The translations under genes and the position numbers were made by a program. The notes beneath the pieces were generated by a model that saw only the letters and a list, made by a program, of their open reading frames with translations, did not search any database and had not been told where the DNA came from. A stretch of DNA of 5,567 nucleotides. It comes from Nitrospira sp. UBA6909. Its GTDB lineage: Bacteria > Nitrospirota > Nitrospiria > Nitrospirales > Nitrospiraceae. This document shows, one piece after another, positions 1 through 5,501 of this stretch; position 1 is the stretch's first letter, and the number at the start of each line of letters is the position of its first letter. The stretch lies in contig DKBD01000043.1 in NCBI GenBank assembly GCA_002451055.1, positions 1 through 5,567 on the forward strand, read 5' to 3'.

Positions 1-797
1 GCGCAAGGATTCTGAATCAGCATCCGGACCCGAGGCTGTGGGCTCAGATGCTTGGGTCGCTCGACCAAGTCGACGTTCGCCAATCTCGTTCCGGCCTTCG
101 ACGGCAGAGGCTCTACATCCCACAAGGAAATCAAGACGGCACTCAGATGCGGCAGCTTCGTCAGCAGCACGGTGACGGCGCCGGACAGCGCCTTCAAGTC
201 CAGCCAGATTTCTTCCCGCCGACTGTTCGCTCCACTCTGCAGGTCGGCGCGAGGAATGGAGATATGCAAGACCACCGGATCGCAATAGTCGGCCAGTTGC
301 TTCGCTTTCTGCTGAACGCGGGCGAGAATCCGATGGATGAGGATCACGCCGCGATCTTCCTCTTCACTCTGTTCCTCATCTCTCGCAATGCCCCGGAGGG
401 GCACTCTCCGACGCACCGACGAGCCAACCATCGCTGTCACCTCGACGAAGAATCGCTCGCGGCCCAGACGGCATTCCAGATCAGCGGTGCGTGCCTGTGA
501 TTCCGGAAGAAAGATGATGCGGACTCCGGCGCGAATCAACCGGGTGGCCAACTCCAGCTCAGCCAGCGCCGACTCCTGCACGCCGGGATCGTAGTGGGTG
601 AGGCGGTGAATGAGCCGTCCAAGCCGAAGATGGCTCGACTCATCGAGGCAGTGCCGATGCAGCATCCCCCATCGCTCTTCCAACGTCCGCGAGAGCCGCT
701 CTTGCGGCTCCTGTCTCCGCACAGGCCGAGGAAGCCCACCGCTGTCCCGCAGATGAGCAACTAATTTCATCGTTCGCCTTGGCCGCCATCGTCCCAT
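1..797 (-). CDS. Hypothetical protein with PD-(D/E)XK nuclease-like fold pattern, 3'-truncated by window edge
   Basis: Translating the minus strand from 797 to base 1 gives 265 codons without a stop, so the C-terminus lies outside the window. Numbered from the ATG at 797, a helical N-terminal part (about 30-75) is followed by a helix with E80 (AELELATRLIRAG), a strand ending in FLPE, an acidic turn TADLEC (D106), then a strand FFVEVTA (E119, T121). A later helix contains QQKAKQLADY (about 162-171) and leads into a hydrophobic strand VVLHIS. This order (helix with E, strand, D, strand with E-x-K/T, helix with K/Q) is the core pattern of PD-(D/E)XK nuclease-like proteins. The usual Lys of E-x-K is Thr here, so activity is uncertain. 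Start choice: ATG 797 has GGAG six bases upstream. ATG 770 (AAGG six bases upstream) and ATG 818 are in-frame alternatives. An in-frame TGA lies just upstream of 818. The open frame and coding character are firm; the fold call is inference, and I do not recognise a named family. Confidence 0.75.
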   Translation of the reverse strand, partial: MGRWRPRRTMKLVAHLRDSGGLPRPVRRQEPQERLSRTLEERWGMLHRHCLDESSHLRLGRLIHRLTHYDPGVQESALAELELATRLIRAGVRIIFLPESQARTADLECRLGRERFFVEVTAMVGSSVRRRVPLRGIARDEEQSEEEDRGVILIHRILARVQQKAKQLADYCDPVVLHISIPRADLQSGANSRREEIWLDLKALSGAVTVLLTKLPHLSAVLISLWDVEPLPSKAGTRLANVDLVERPKHLSPQPRVRMLIQNPC

Positions 798-821
798 CAG
801 AAACTCCGTGGTTCGCATCTC

Positions 822-837
822 GTGAAGCCTGCTTCAC
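822..837. promoter_or_regulatory. Perfect 16-base palindrome upstream of the nuclease-like gene
   Basis: GTGAAGCCTGCTTCAC is fully self-complementary except for its two central bases (GTGAAGC-CT-GCTTCAC). It ends only a few bases upstream of the most distal start candidate (818) of the minus-strand gene, so it would lie in the leader or promoter-proximal region. No T-tract follows on either strand, so it is a poor terminator candidate. A dimeric repressor operator or a small mRNA hairpin near the ribosome binding region are the plausible roles. The role is inference; the symmetry is seen directly. Confidence 0.45.
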
Positions 838-865
838 CGACTCAACGAGGCGAGCGTCTCTTGGC

Positions 866-950
866 GGAAAAGAGCGTATCGCGCGTGGCCTATAGCGGGA
901 GCGCGATCGATGGGGAAAAGAGCTGTTGCCGTACGGCCTATAGCACGGGA
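866..950. repeat. Two-copy imperfect direct repeat, 48-base period
   Basis: Two blocks recur at exactly the same 48-base offset: GGAAAAGAGC at 866-875 and 914-923, and GGCCTATAGC at 887-896 and 935-944. The 11 bases between the blocks differ between copies, so this is a degenerate tandem duplication or a pair of composite sites. On the minus strand each copy reads GCTATAGGCC. In the distal copy TATAGG (942-937) is preceded by TGC and has CTGACC (966-961) 18 bases upstream, a weak extended -10 promoter candidate for the nuclease-like gene. The rest of 798-1021 shows no convincing coding frame. Confidence 0.5.
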
Positions 951-1021
951 CTCAGCACGTGGTCAGCTCCATCCTTAAGCCATACGCCATTCGCTCTTGG
1001 CATTCGGGCACGCCACGCATC

Positions 1022-1351
1022 CTACACCGGTGCCGCGCCTTCGTCATCATTCGCCGACTCCCCCGATAAATCCGGCTGGCGCTTGGCAATCTGATCGTAC
1101 ACTTCATCCAACCAGCGTCCGGCGCAACCAAGCACCTCTCTGACCAGCGGTTCCGGCTGCCCCGTGCGTTTGATCGTCCATTGAGAGACATATTCCAGCA
1201 GTGTGTCACGATCGAATTGCCGGGCAGATTGGGTCGCCATCGCCGATAATTCGCCAAGACCCGTTCTTAGAATCTCAGCCACCGTCTCCCGGGCGTAGGA
1301 TGTACTGGCCGTCACGTACTGCACGGCGCGATTGAGTTCCTGTTCCGTCAT
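1022..1351 (-). CDS. Small helical hypothetical protein (109 aa) with internal duplication
   Basis: I do not recognise this protein. It has no signal peptide or membrane segment and is predicted mostly helical, with a polar acidic tail (about 94-105, rich in D, E, S, N). The first 38 residues (E-L-x3-V-x3-T then V-x-E-x-L-x6-L) look like a helix-turn-helix hairpin, loosely reminiscent of the N-terminus of HU-type proteins. The same spacing recurs in residues 50-84: L6/L51, V10/V55, T14/T59, T17/T63, V24/V70, E26/E72, L28/L74 and L35/L81. The HU arm and its DNA-contacting residues are absent, so a DNA-binding role is not supported. The start at 1351 has AAAGG (1363-1359) seven bases upstream and a promoter match just beyond it. 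It reads away from pepF. The nuclease-like gene lies 224 bases downstream on the same strand, too far to assume co-transcription. Confidence 0.75.
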   Translation of the reverse strand: MTEQELNRAVQYVTASTSYARETVAEILRTGLGELSAMATQSARQFDRDTLLEYVSQWTIKRTGQPEPLVREVLGCAGRWLDEVYDQIAKRQPDLSGESANDDEGAAPV

Positions 1352-1371
1352 GGCAAGACCTTTCGCAGGGA

Positions 1372-1400
1372 ATTCTCACATCCTGACACCGGACAGTCAA
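1372..1400 (-). promoter_or_regulatory. Sigma70-like promoter for the 109-aa gene
   Basis: On the minus strand TTGACT (1400-1395) is followed after 17 bases by GAGAAT (1377-1372), which is preceded by TGT, giving an extended -10. Transcription would begin near 1365, leaving a leader of about 14 bases that still contains the AAAGG ribosome binding site. This is pattern matching by eye only. Confidence 0.45.
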
Positions 1401-1473
1401 CGCTCCGTCCCCGGCGCGCCGCTCTGTTGGGTTCCATGCTTGCACTATTTTCTCCTCGTCCAGTCCGGCGCAA

Positions 1474-1482
1474 TGGTAAGAT
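1474..1482 (+). promoter_or_regulatory. Extended -10 promoter candidate for pepF
   Basis: TGGTAAGAT contains a TGn extension followed by TAAGAT (4 of 6 to TATAAT). The -35 region at 17-base spacing is poor, as is common for extended -10 promoters. The predicted start near 1489 would leave a leader of about 30 bases that carries the strong pepF ribosome binding site. It diverges from the promoter of the 109-aa gene about 75 bases away. Confidence 0.3.
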
Positions 1483-1518
1483 CGGCCTGTCCGTTCAGAA
1501 TCAAAGAAGGAGATCCGC

Positions 1519-3315
1519 ATGGCCGTCACAAAATCAACTTGGCGCAAGACCACCCGCTCCTCCATACCTGATCGATGGGATCTGACCCATCTGGTGGACC
1601 ATCCGGTCCAACAACTCGAAACACATCTGGCTACGTTGGAGGCGACTGTCGCCGAGATCGAAGCGGCCCGGCCAAAGCTGGCGCCTTCCCTTTCCAGCGA
1701 CGACCTGCTCGCGCTGCTGAGACTCAGCGAAGCCGCTGCGCAGGGATCATCGCGCCTCAGCGCGTTCGCCTATCTCTGGTTTTCGGAAAACACGAAAGAT
1801 GCCGAGGCCCGCTCGTTCAAGATGCGGGTCGAGGAACGACTGACTGCACTCAACAACCGCCTGTTGTTCTTTGACCTCTGGTGGCAAAGCGTGGATGATG
1901 CCAACGCCGCCAGGCTCATGGACACAAGCGGTGATTTTCGCTACCACCTGGAAACGATCAGGCGCTACAAACCGCACACCTTGTCCGAACCAGAAGAAAA
2001 GATCGTCCACCTCAAGAACGTCACCGGCCGAAGCGCAGTGCACCAACTCTACGACGTCGTTACGAACGGCTTGACGTTCACCATACGAGAGGGAGGGAAA
2101 AAGAAAACCGTCAACCGTGAAGGTTTGATGGCGTATGCCCGCAGCCTCAAATCATCCGTGCGTCAAGCGGCCTATCAGGAACTGTACCGCGTATTTACCG
2201 CCCAACGGGACGTATTGGGTGAAATGTATAAGGCGCTGGTCAACGATTGGAAAGCGGAGAATTTGGGGCTCCGCCGTTTTTCATCGGCCATCGCCACCCG
2301 CAACCTGGGCAACGACGTGCCGGACCAAGCCGTCGATGTGCTGCTGGCCTCATGTGCAAAGAACGCCGACATCTTCCAGCGGTATTTCACCTTGAAAGCG
2401 AAGATCTGCAAGATCAAGCCGATGACCCGGTATCATCTCTACGCACCGCATCGCACAGAGACGAAAAAGTACAAGTATGCGGACGCGGTCACGATGGTGC
2501 TTGACGCCTATCGCGGCTTCTCTCCCCGCCTCGCTGACTTGGCCGGACGGGTCTTTCACGAACGCCACATCGACAGCCCCACCAGACCTGGCAAGCTCGG
2601 CGGAGCCTACTGTTACAGCATCGTGCCAAGCATGACGCCCTACGTGATGCTCAATTACACCGGAGACGCGCGCGACATCGCGACCATGGCTCACGAACTG
2701 GGCCATGCCGTGCACGGCATGATGGCGGCGGACCATTCCGTCTTTACCTTTCATTCGACGCTGCCGCTGGCGGAAACCGCGTCGGTGTTCGGCGAACGCA
2801 TTCTTTCCGACTCCTTGATGGCGCAAGAAAAGAACAAGAAAGTCCGGCAGGGCTTGCTACTCAGCCAACTCGACGATGCCTATGCCACGGTGTTGCGGCA
2901 GGCCTATTTCGTCCGGTTCGAGAAACTGGCCCATCAGATGATCGCGGACGGCGCCACGGGTGATCAACTGGCGAAAACCTATCTCGATGAACTCAAGCAG
3001 CAATTCGGTAAGGCCGTGAAGGTTCCGGAAGAGTTTCAGTGGGAGTGGCTGACGATTCCGCACCTTTATGCCAGCCCGTTCTACTGTTACGCCTACAGTT
3101 TCGGCAATCTTCTCGTGCTGGCGCTCTACCGCATGTACAAAGAACAGGGCGCCTCATTCGTGCCGAAGTATCTGGACCTTCTGGCCACCGGCGGCTCACA
3201 ATCACCGCAAGAGATCCTTGCCACAGTCGGCGTCGACATAACCTCCGAAGCCTTCTGGCAATCGGGATTTGATACGATCCGGGAGATGGTGGAACAGCTG
3301 GAGGGGACGATGTGA
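1519..3315 (+). CDS. pepF: M3 family oligoendopeptidase F
   Basis: A cytoplasmic zinc metallopeptidase of 598 residues, the usual length for the PepF/M3 family, which cleaves short peptides and may clear degraded proteins or signal peptides. The zinc site is clear: HELGH at 392-396 supplies H392 and H396 as ligands and E393 as catalytic base. E419 in LAETAS is the third ligand, matching the E-x-x-S motif of M3 enzymes. The helical N-terminal part (about 1-190) precedes the catalytic domain. Near the C-terminus H515 with LYASPFYCYAYSFG (516-529) is the conserved substrate-binding His/Tyr segment. No signal peptide is seen. The start at 1519 is supported by GAAGGAGA at 1506-1513, six bases from the ATG. 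All expected catalytic residues are present, with no frameshift. A terminator-like hairpin lies about 90 bases after the stop, and rluE converges from the other side, so pepF is probably monocistronic. Confidence 0.96.
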   Translation: MAVTKSTWRKTTRSSIPDRWDLTHLVDHPVQQLETHLATLEATVAEIEAARPKLAPSLSSDDLLALLRLSEAAAQGSSRLSAFAYLWFSENTKDAEARSFKMRVEERLTALNNRLLFFDLWWQSVDDANAARLMDTSGDFRYHLETIRRYKPHTLSEPEEKIVHLKNVTGRSAVHQLYDVVTNGLTFTIREGGKKKTVNREGLMAYARSLKSSVRQAAYQELYRVFTAQRDVLGEMYKALVNDWKAENLGLRRFSSAIATRNLGNDVPDQAVDVLLASCAKNADIFQRYFTLKAKICKIKPMTRYHLYAPHRTETKKYKYADAVTMVLDAYRGFSPRLADLAGRVFHERHIDSPTRPGKLGGAYCYSIVPSMTPYVMLNYTGDARDIATMAHELGHAVHGMMAADHSVFTFHSTLPLAETASVFGERILSDSLMAQEKNKKVRQGLLLSQLDDAYATVLRQAYFVRFEKLAHQMIADGATGDQLAKTYLDELKQQFGKAVKVPEEFQWEWLTIPHLYASPFYCYAYSFGNLLVLALYRMYKEQGASFVPKYLDLLATGGSQSPQEILATVGVDITSEAFWQSGFDTIREMVEQLEGTM

Positions 3316-3403
3316 ACAATCACATCACGCGACGGAATGCTTGACTTATATAAACTCCATTGAACCTCGGTCCCCTCGGGCATGCGTGACAGTCTCGGTG
3401 TGA

Positions 3404-3433
3404 CTGACTGGTTCACCCTCGAACGTCAGTTTT
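3404..3433 (+). terminator. Intrinsic terminator after pepF
   Basis: CTGAC (3404-3408) pairs with GTCAG (3425-3429) and GTTC (3411-3414) pairs with GAAC (3421-3424), with a two-base bulge (TG) and the six-base loop ACCCTC, followed directly by TTTT (3430-3433). It sits between the convergent pepF and rluE genes. The short T-run makes it a moderate terminator. On the opposite strand the hairpin lacks a following T-tract, so it probably serves pepF rather than rluE. Confidence 0.55.
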
Positions 3434-3447
3434 ACAGCAATGGCGTA

Positions 3448-4041
3448 TCAGGACATGACCCGTTGATCCCTTGCCCGAACGATTTCCTCGATTTCATCTT
3501 TTCTCAACTCCCGCCATTCGCCCAGCGTGAGGTCGCCGAGGCGAACCGGCCCGATGGCAATCCGCACCAGCCGCAACGTAGGATGACCGACCGTTGCCGT
3601 CATGCGGCGAACTTGCCGGTTCATCCCTTCATGGACCGTGATTTCCAGCCAAGCGGTCGGCACATTCTTGCGAAAACGGATAGGCACAGGCCGCTCAGGC
3701 AACGCCGGCGCTTCGGCCAATAGTCGAACCTCCGCCGGCCTGGTTTGTTTTCCCCCAAGCTGCACCCCCTTACGCAACTGCTCCAATGCCTGCTTATCCG
3801 GAATGCGTTCGACTTGCGCGAGATAGACTTTCGGCATTTTGTGGTGGGGATCGGTAATCCGATGGGCCAGCGAGCCATCTGAGGTCAGAATCATCAGCCC
3901 TTCGCTGTCCTGATCAAGACGCCCCGCCGCATAGACACCAGGTACTCTAATGTAATCCGCAAGCGTCGCTCTGCCTTCCGGATCAGTAAAACACGGGAGT
4001 ACTCCGTAGGGCTTATTGAACACAATGGTGCGTGTGAGCAT
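3448..4041 (-). CDS. rluE: 23S rRNA pseudouridine synthase, RluE type
   Basis: A 197-residue RsuA/RluB/E/F-family pseudouridine synthase. In E. coli RluE converts U2457 of 23S rRNA to pseudouridine. The segment FNKPYGVLPCFTD (8-20) and YAAGRLDQDSEGLMILTSDG (37-56) are the RluE hallmarks, with D43 the catalytic aspartate. The conserved C-terminal motif HEGMNRQVRRM (137-147) follows, then HPTLRLVRIAIGP. There is no S4 RNA-binding domain at the N-terminus, as in RluE and unlike RsuA, RluB and RluF. It lacks the basic N-terminal extension of the E. coli protein, so it is slightly shorter. The ATG at 4041 has no evident Shine-Dalgarno sequence, but an in-frame TGA lies 13 codons upstream with no other ATG, GTG or TTG between, so no longer standard start is possible. 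It converges with pepF and diverges from the bfd-like gene. Confidence 0.93.
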   Translation of the reverse strand: MLTRTIVFNKPYGVLPCFTDPEGRATLADYIRVPGVYAAGRLDQDSEGLMILTSDGSLAHRITDPHHKMPKVYLAQVERIPDKQALEQLRKGVQLGGKQTRPAEVRLLAEAPALPERPVPIRFRKNVPTAWLEITVHEGMNRQVRRMTATVGHPTLRLVRIAIGPVRLGDLTLGEWRELRKDEIEEIVRARDQRVMS

Positions 4042-4063
4042 GATCGCTGGAAGTACCGCTGCC

Positions 4064-4116
4064 GTTGAGTCACGGTTTCAGCTGCCGGCACAAAAGCCTC
4101 AACTGTCAAACCGTGA
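4064..4116. repeat. Interleaved inverted-repeat pair (pseudoknot topology) upstream of rluE
   Basis: Two complementary pairs overlap in order A-B-A'-B'. GTTGAG (4064-4069) matches CTCAAC (4098-4103), and TCACGGTTT (4070-4078) matches AAACCGTGA (4108-4116). All pairs are perfect. As RNA, the crossing order would form an H-type pseudoknot or two mutually exclusive hairpins. As DNA, the 9-base arms 38 bases apart could be a split operator. It lies 23-75 bases before the rluE start in the rluE leader/promoter region. Function is inferred only from symmetry. Confidence 0.45.
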
Positions 4117-4316
4117 TGCGCCATAGTGTCCCATATTTGAGCTGCCTCGTCATTCGTGAAACATCATGCGCAATCGCCGGACAGTCCGCTTTTCCCCTGT
4201 TTACACCTTTCATTCCTGACTTTTGAATTTGGCAAACAGGAGGGACCGACCTCCACACATGCCCTCGAAAGACTCCATGCTGTTGCTCGCGGCCACCCGA
4301 GCAGGTTTTACATGGC
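4117..4316. other. Divergent spacer between rluE and the bfd-like gene, no gene seen
   Basis: This is the rest of the 339-base gap between the two divergent starts, apart from the rluE-side repeat and the bfd promoter. I find no frame with a credible ribosome binding site and protein-like composition. CGGACAGTCCG (4178-4188) is an 11-base near-palindrome followed by CTTTTC; its stem is too short to call a terminator with confidence. Confidence 0.4.
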
Positions 4317-4345
4317 TTGACAGAATTCGAGGACGGTGGCATACT
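4317..4345 (+). promoter_or_regulatory. Sigma70 promoter of the bfd-like gene
   Basis: A perfect TTGACA (4317-4322) is followed after exactly 17 bases by CATACT (4340-4345, 4 of 6 to TATAAT). The predicted start is near 4352, giving a leader of about 29 bases that carries the AAAGGAG ribosome binding site. This is the best promoter match in the window. Confidence 0.65.
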
Positions 4346-4359
4346 GAGAATGCATCTCA
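4345..4359. promoter_or_regulatory. Fur-box-like dyad over the bfd transcription start
   Basis: TGAGAATGCATCTCA has inverted arms TGAGA/TCTCA. It matches the 7-1-7 Fur consensus TGATAATnATTATCA at 10 of 14 positions (6 of 7 in the left half, 4 of 7 in the right). It begins at the last base of the -10 and covers the predicted start, a normal place for repression. Iron-responsive control of bfd is known in E. coli. The site is degenerate, so another regulator or chance symmetry is possible. Confidence 0.4.
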
Positions 4360-4380
4360 TAATCGTCAAAGGAGAAATCC

Positions 4381-4590
4381 ATGTACATGTGCTTATGCAA
4401 AGGCATTACTGAGTCGGATGTCCGTGAGGCCGGGCGAGCAGGTTTTGTGATGCCCAGCCAGCTCAAGTGCAAGTTCGGACTCAAGCAAGACGGCTCCTGC
4501 GGCCGCTGCGCCAAGCACATCCATGAATTTGTCGAGCTCGCCATTGAGGGAGCGTCCGCCTTCTGCCAGACTTCCGTCAATCGCTCATAG
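4381..4590 (+). CDS. bfd: Bacterioferritin-associated ferredoxin-like [2Fe-2S] protein
   Basis: A 69-residue BFD-like protein. Bfd donates electrons to bacterioferritin so that stored ferric iron is reduced and released; related domains also occur in NirB and other redox enzymes. The N-terminus MYMCLCKGI closely matches E. coli Bfd (MYVCLCNGI). The cluster ligands are C4 and C6 (CxC) with C40 and C43 (SCGRC), spaced as in the family. Two more cysteines, C30 and C62, are not part of the usual ligand set. The start at 4381 is fixed by AAAGGAG (4368-4374) six bases upstream and by alignment to the family N-terminus. It is a single-gene unit with its own promoter and terminator, and no bacterioferritin gene lies in the window. 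The family assignment is secure, but the partner (bacterioferritin or another protein) is inference. Confidence 0.9.
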   Translation: MYMCLCKGITESDVREAGRAGFVMPSQLKCKFGLKQDGSCGRCAKHIHEFVELAIEGASAFCQTSVNRS

Positions 4591-4633
4591 CCAGTAACCG
4601 ATCGATCATCTCTTCAAACCAAGTGACCAAGAT

Positions 4634-4669
4634 CGAAGACTGACTCTCTTCCCCGCGTCTTCGCTTTTT
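4634..4669 (+). terminator. Intrinsic terminator after the bfd-like gene
   Basis: CGAAGAC (4634-4640) and GTCTTCG (4657-4663) form a perfect 7-base-pair stem with a 16-base pyrimidine-rich loop, followed by CTTTTT (4664-4669). It lies 43 bases after the bfd stop. A run of eight C residues follows at 4674-4681. The remaining sequence to 4848 shows no supported gene. Confidence 0.6.
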
Positions 4670-4848
4670 GCTTCCCCCCCCATTTCAAACCGGGATAGGC
4701 ATCGGCACAGACAACGATTCAGTCCCCGACCAGTATGATGCTCGCCGCTCAGGGGAAATATTACCGACTTGCTCCGATGCGCCTCTGATGGATATGGAGC
4801 CACACGGCTTGACCGCAGTGAATTCCTGTGCAGGCGGGTGGGAAGAAA

Positions 4849-5469
4849 TCAGTGGGAAGATGCTTTACCGATGAGTTTCGCCACGTCCGCGACACGTTGG
4901 CCCAGCGCCTTGGCATCGGCCAACTCCTTCTTGTCGATCCCTTGGCTGTCACCTTCTGTTGTCGCCGACGCCCCGAACGCCCCGCCGCCGCTGACTACAA
5001 TCATCTGATTGCCGAGCATGGCGGCAAGAATGGTCAACATTGTAACCTCCTTGCCGCTGGAGACCTGTCCGCCGGTCGCAAAGGCCGCCCCGACCTTGTT
5101 CTTCATCTTAAACTCGGGAAAGACACCGAATTTGAATTGCCAGTTGTCGAAGAAGGTCTTCACTTCCCCAGACATGTTAGACCAATAGACCGGCGAGCCG
5201 ACAATCACGGCATCGGAAGAAAATAGATCCTCCGCCGTCACCTTCCCGACAGGCTTGAGCACCACCACCGTGCCGGGAACGGATTTGACCCCTTCGACGA
5301 CCGCGTCCGCCATACGCTCCGTATTCCCGGAGAGCGAGTGATACGTCACCAGAACCTTTACCAACCGCGAAGTCTCTTCTGCCCATGACCAAGAACAGAG
5401 ACTCCCACTGATCACAAAGGCAAGAACGGATGTCGTGATGATTCTATTGGAATTCATGACAGACGCCAT
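4849..5469 (-). CDS. Exported flavodoxin / WrbA-like FMN-binding protein
   Basis: A 206-residue flavodoxin-fold protein of the NAD(P)H:quinone oxidoreductase (WrbA-like) type. The first strand VKVLVTYH (37-44) leads into the FMN phosphate loop SLSGNT (45-50). The second FMN loop is GSPVYWSNMSGEVKTFFDNW (91-110), a WrbA-like signature, and GAAFATGGQ (127-135) continues the fold. It is about the length of WrbA once the leader is removed. Unusually, it begins with a Sec-type signal: basic R9, hydrophobic core I10-L24, and a likely cleavage after SWSWA (A30). There is no twin-arginine motif, and C25 is not in a good lipobox. Two in-frame ATGs are possible, 5469 and 5457 (residue M5). Neither has a clear Shine-Dalgarno sequence, and an in-frame TGA (5475-5473) prevents a longer start. 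An FMN-binding redox role is well supported; substrate and partner are unknown. Confidence 0.85.
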   Translation of the reverse strand: MASVMNSNRIITTSVLAFVISGSLCSWSWAEETSRLVKVLVTYHSLSGNTERMADAVVEGVKSVPGTVVVLKPVGKVTAEDLFSSDAVIVGSPVYWSNMSGEVKTFFDNWQFKFGVFPEFKMKNKVGAAFATGGQVSSGKEVTMLTILAAMLGNQMIVVSGGGAFGASATTEGDSQGIDKKELADAKALGQRVADVAKLIGKASSH

Positions 5470-5501
5470 GAATCAAGACAAGCGGAAGGGTCTCTCGACC
5501 G

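Noticed and set aside
48..500. 150-codon plus-strand open frame
   Set aside because: It is antisense to the minus-strand frame that is open through the whole of 1-797 and has a coherent fold pattern. The plus-strand product is R/Q-rich, lacks domain-like order and has no good ribosome binding site.
822..1094. 90-codon plus-strand open frame spanning the repeats
   Set aside because: It overlaps the end of the 109-aa gene antisense, begins inside the palindrome without a ribosome binding site, and its composition is not protein-like.
2350..2826. 158-codon minus-strand open frame
   Set aside because: It lies entirely inside the conserved catalytic part of pepF, and its H/R/V-rich composition is that of an antisense shadow.
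4178..4188. CGGACAGTCCG followed by CTTTTC, considered as a terminator
   Set aside because: A realistic loop leaves a stem of only four base pairs, and no gene ends just upstream on the plus strand.
4223..4450. 75-codon plus-strand open frame over the bfd promoter
   Set aside because: It overlaps the well-supported bfd start and promoter, and its product is R-rich with no recognisable order.
4674..4681. Run of eight C residues, considered as a phase-variation tract
   Set aside because: It lies after the bfd terminator in non-coding DNA and not within a gene or between promoter elements, so slippage would have no evident target.
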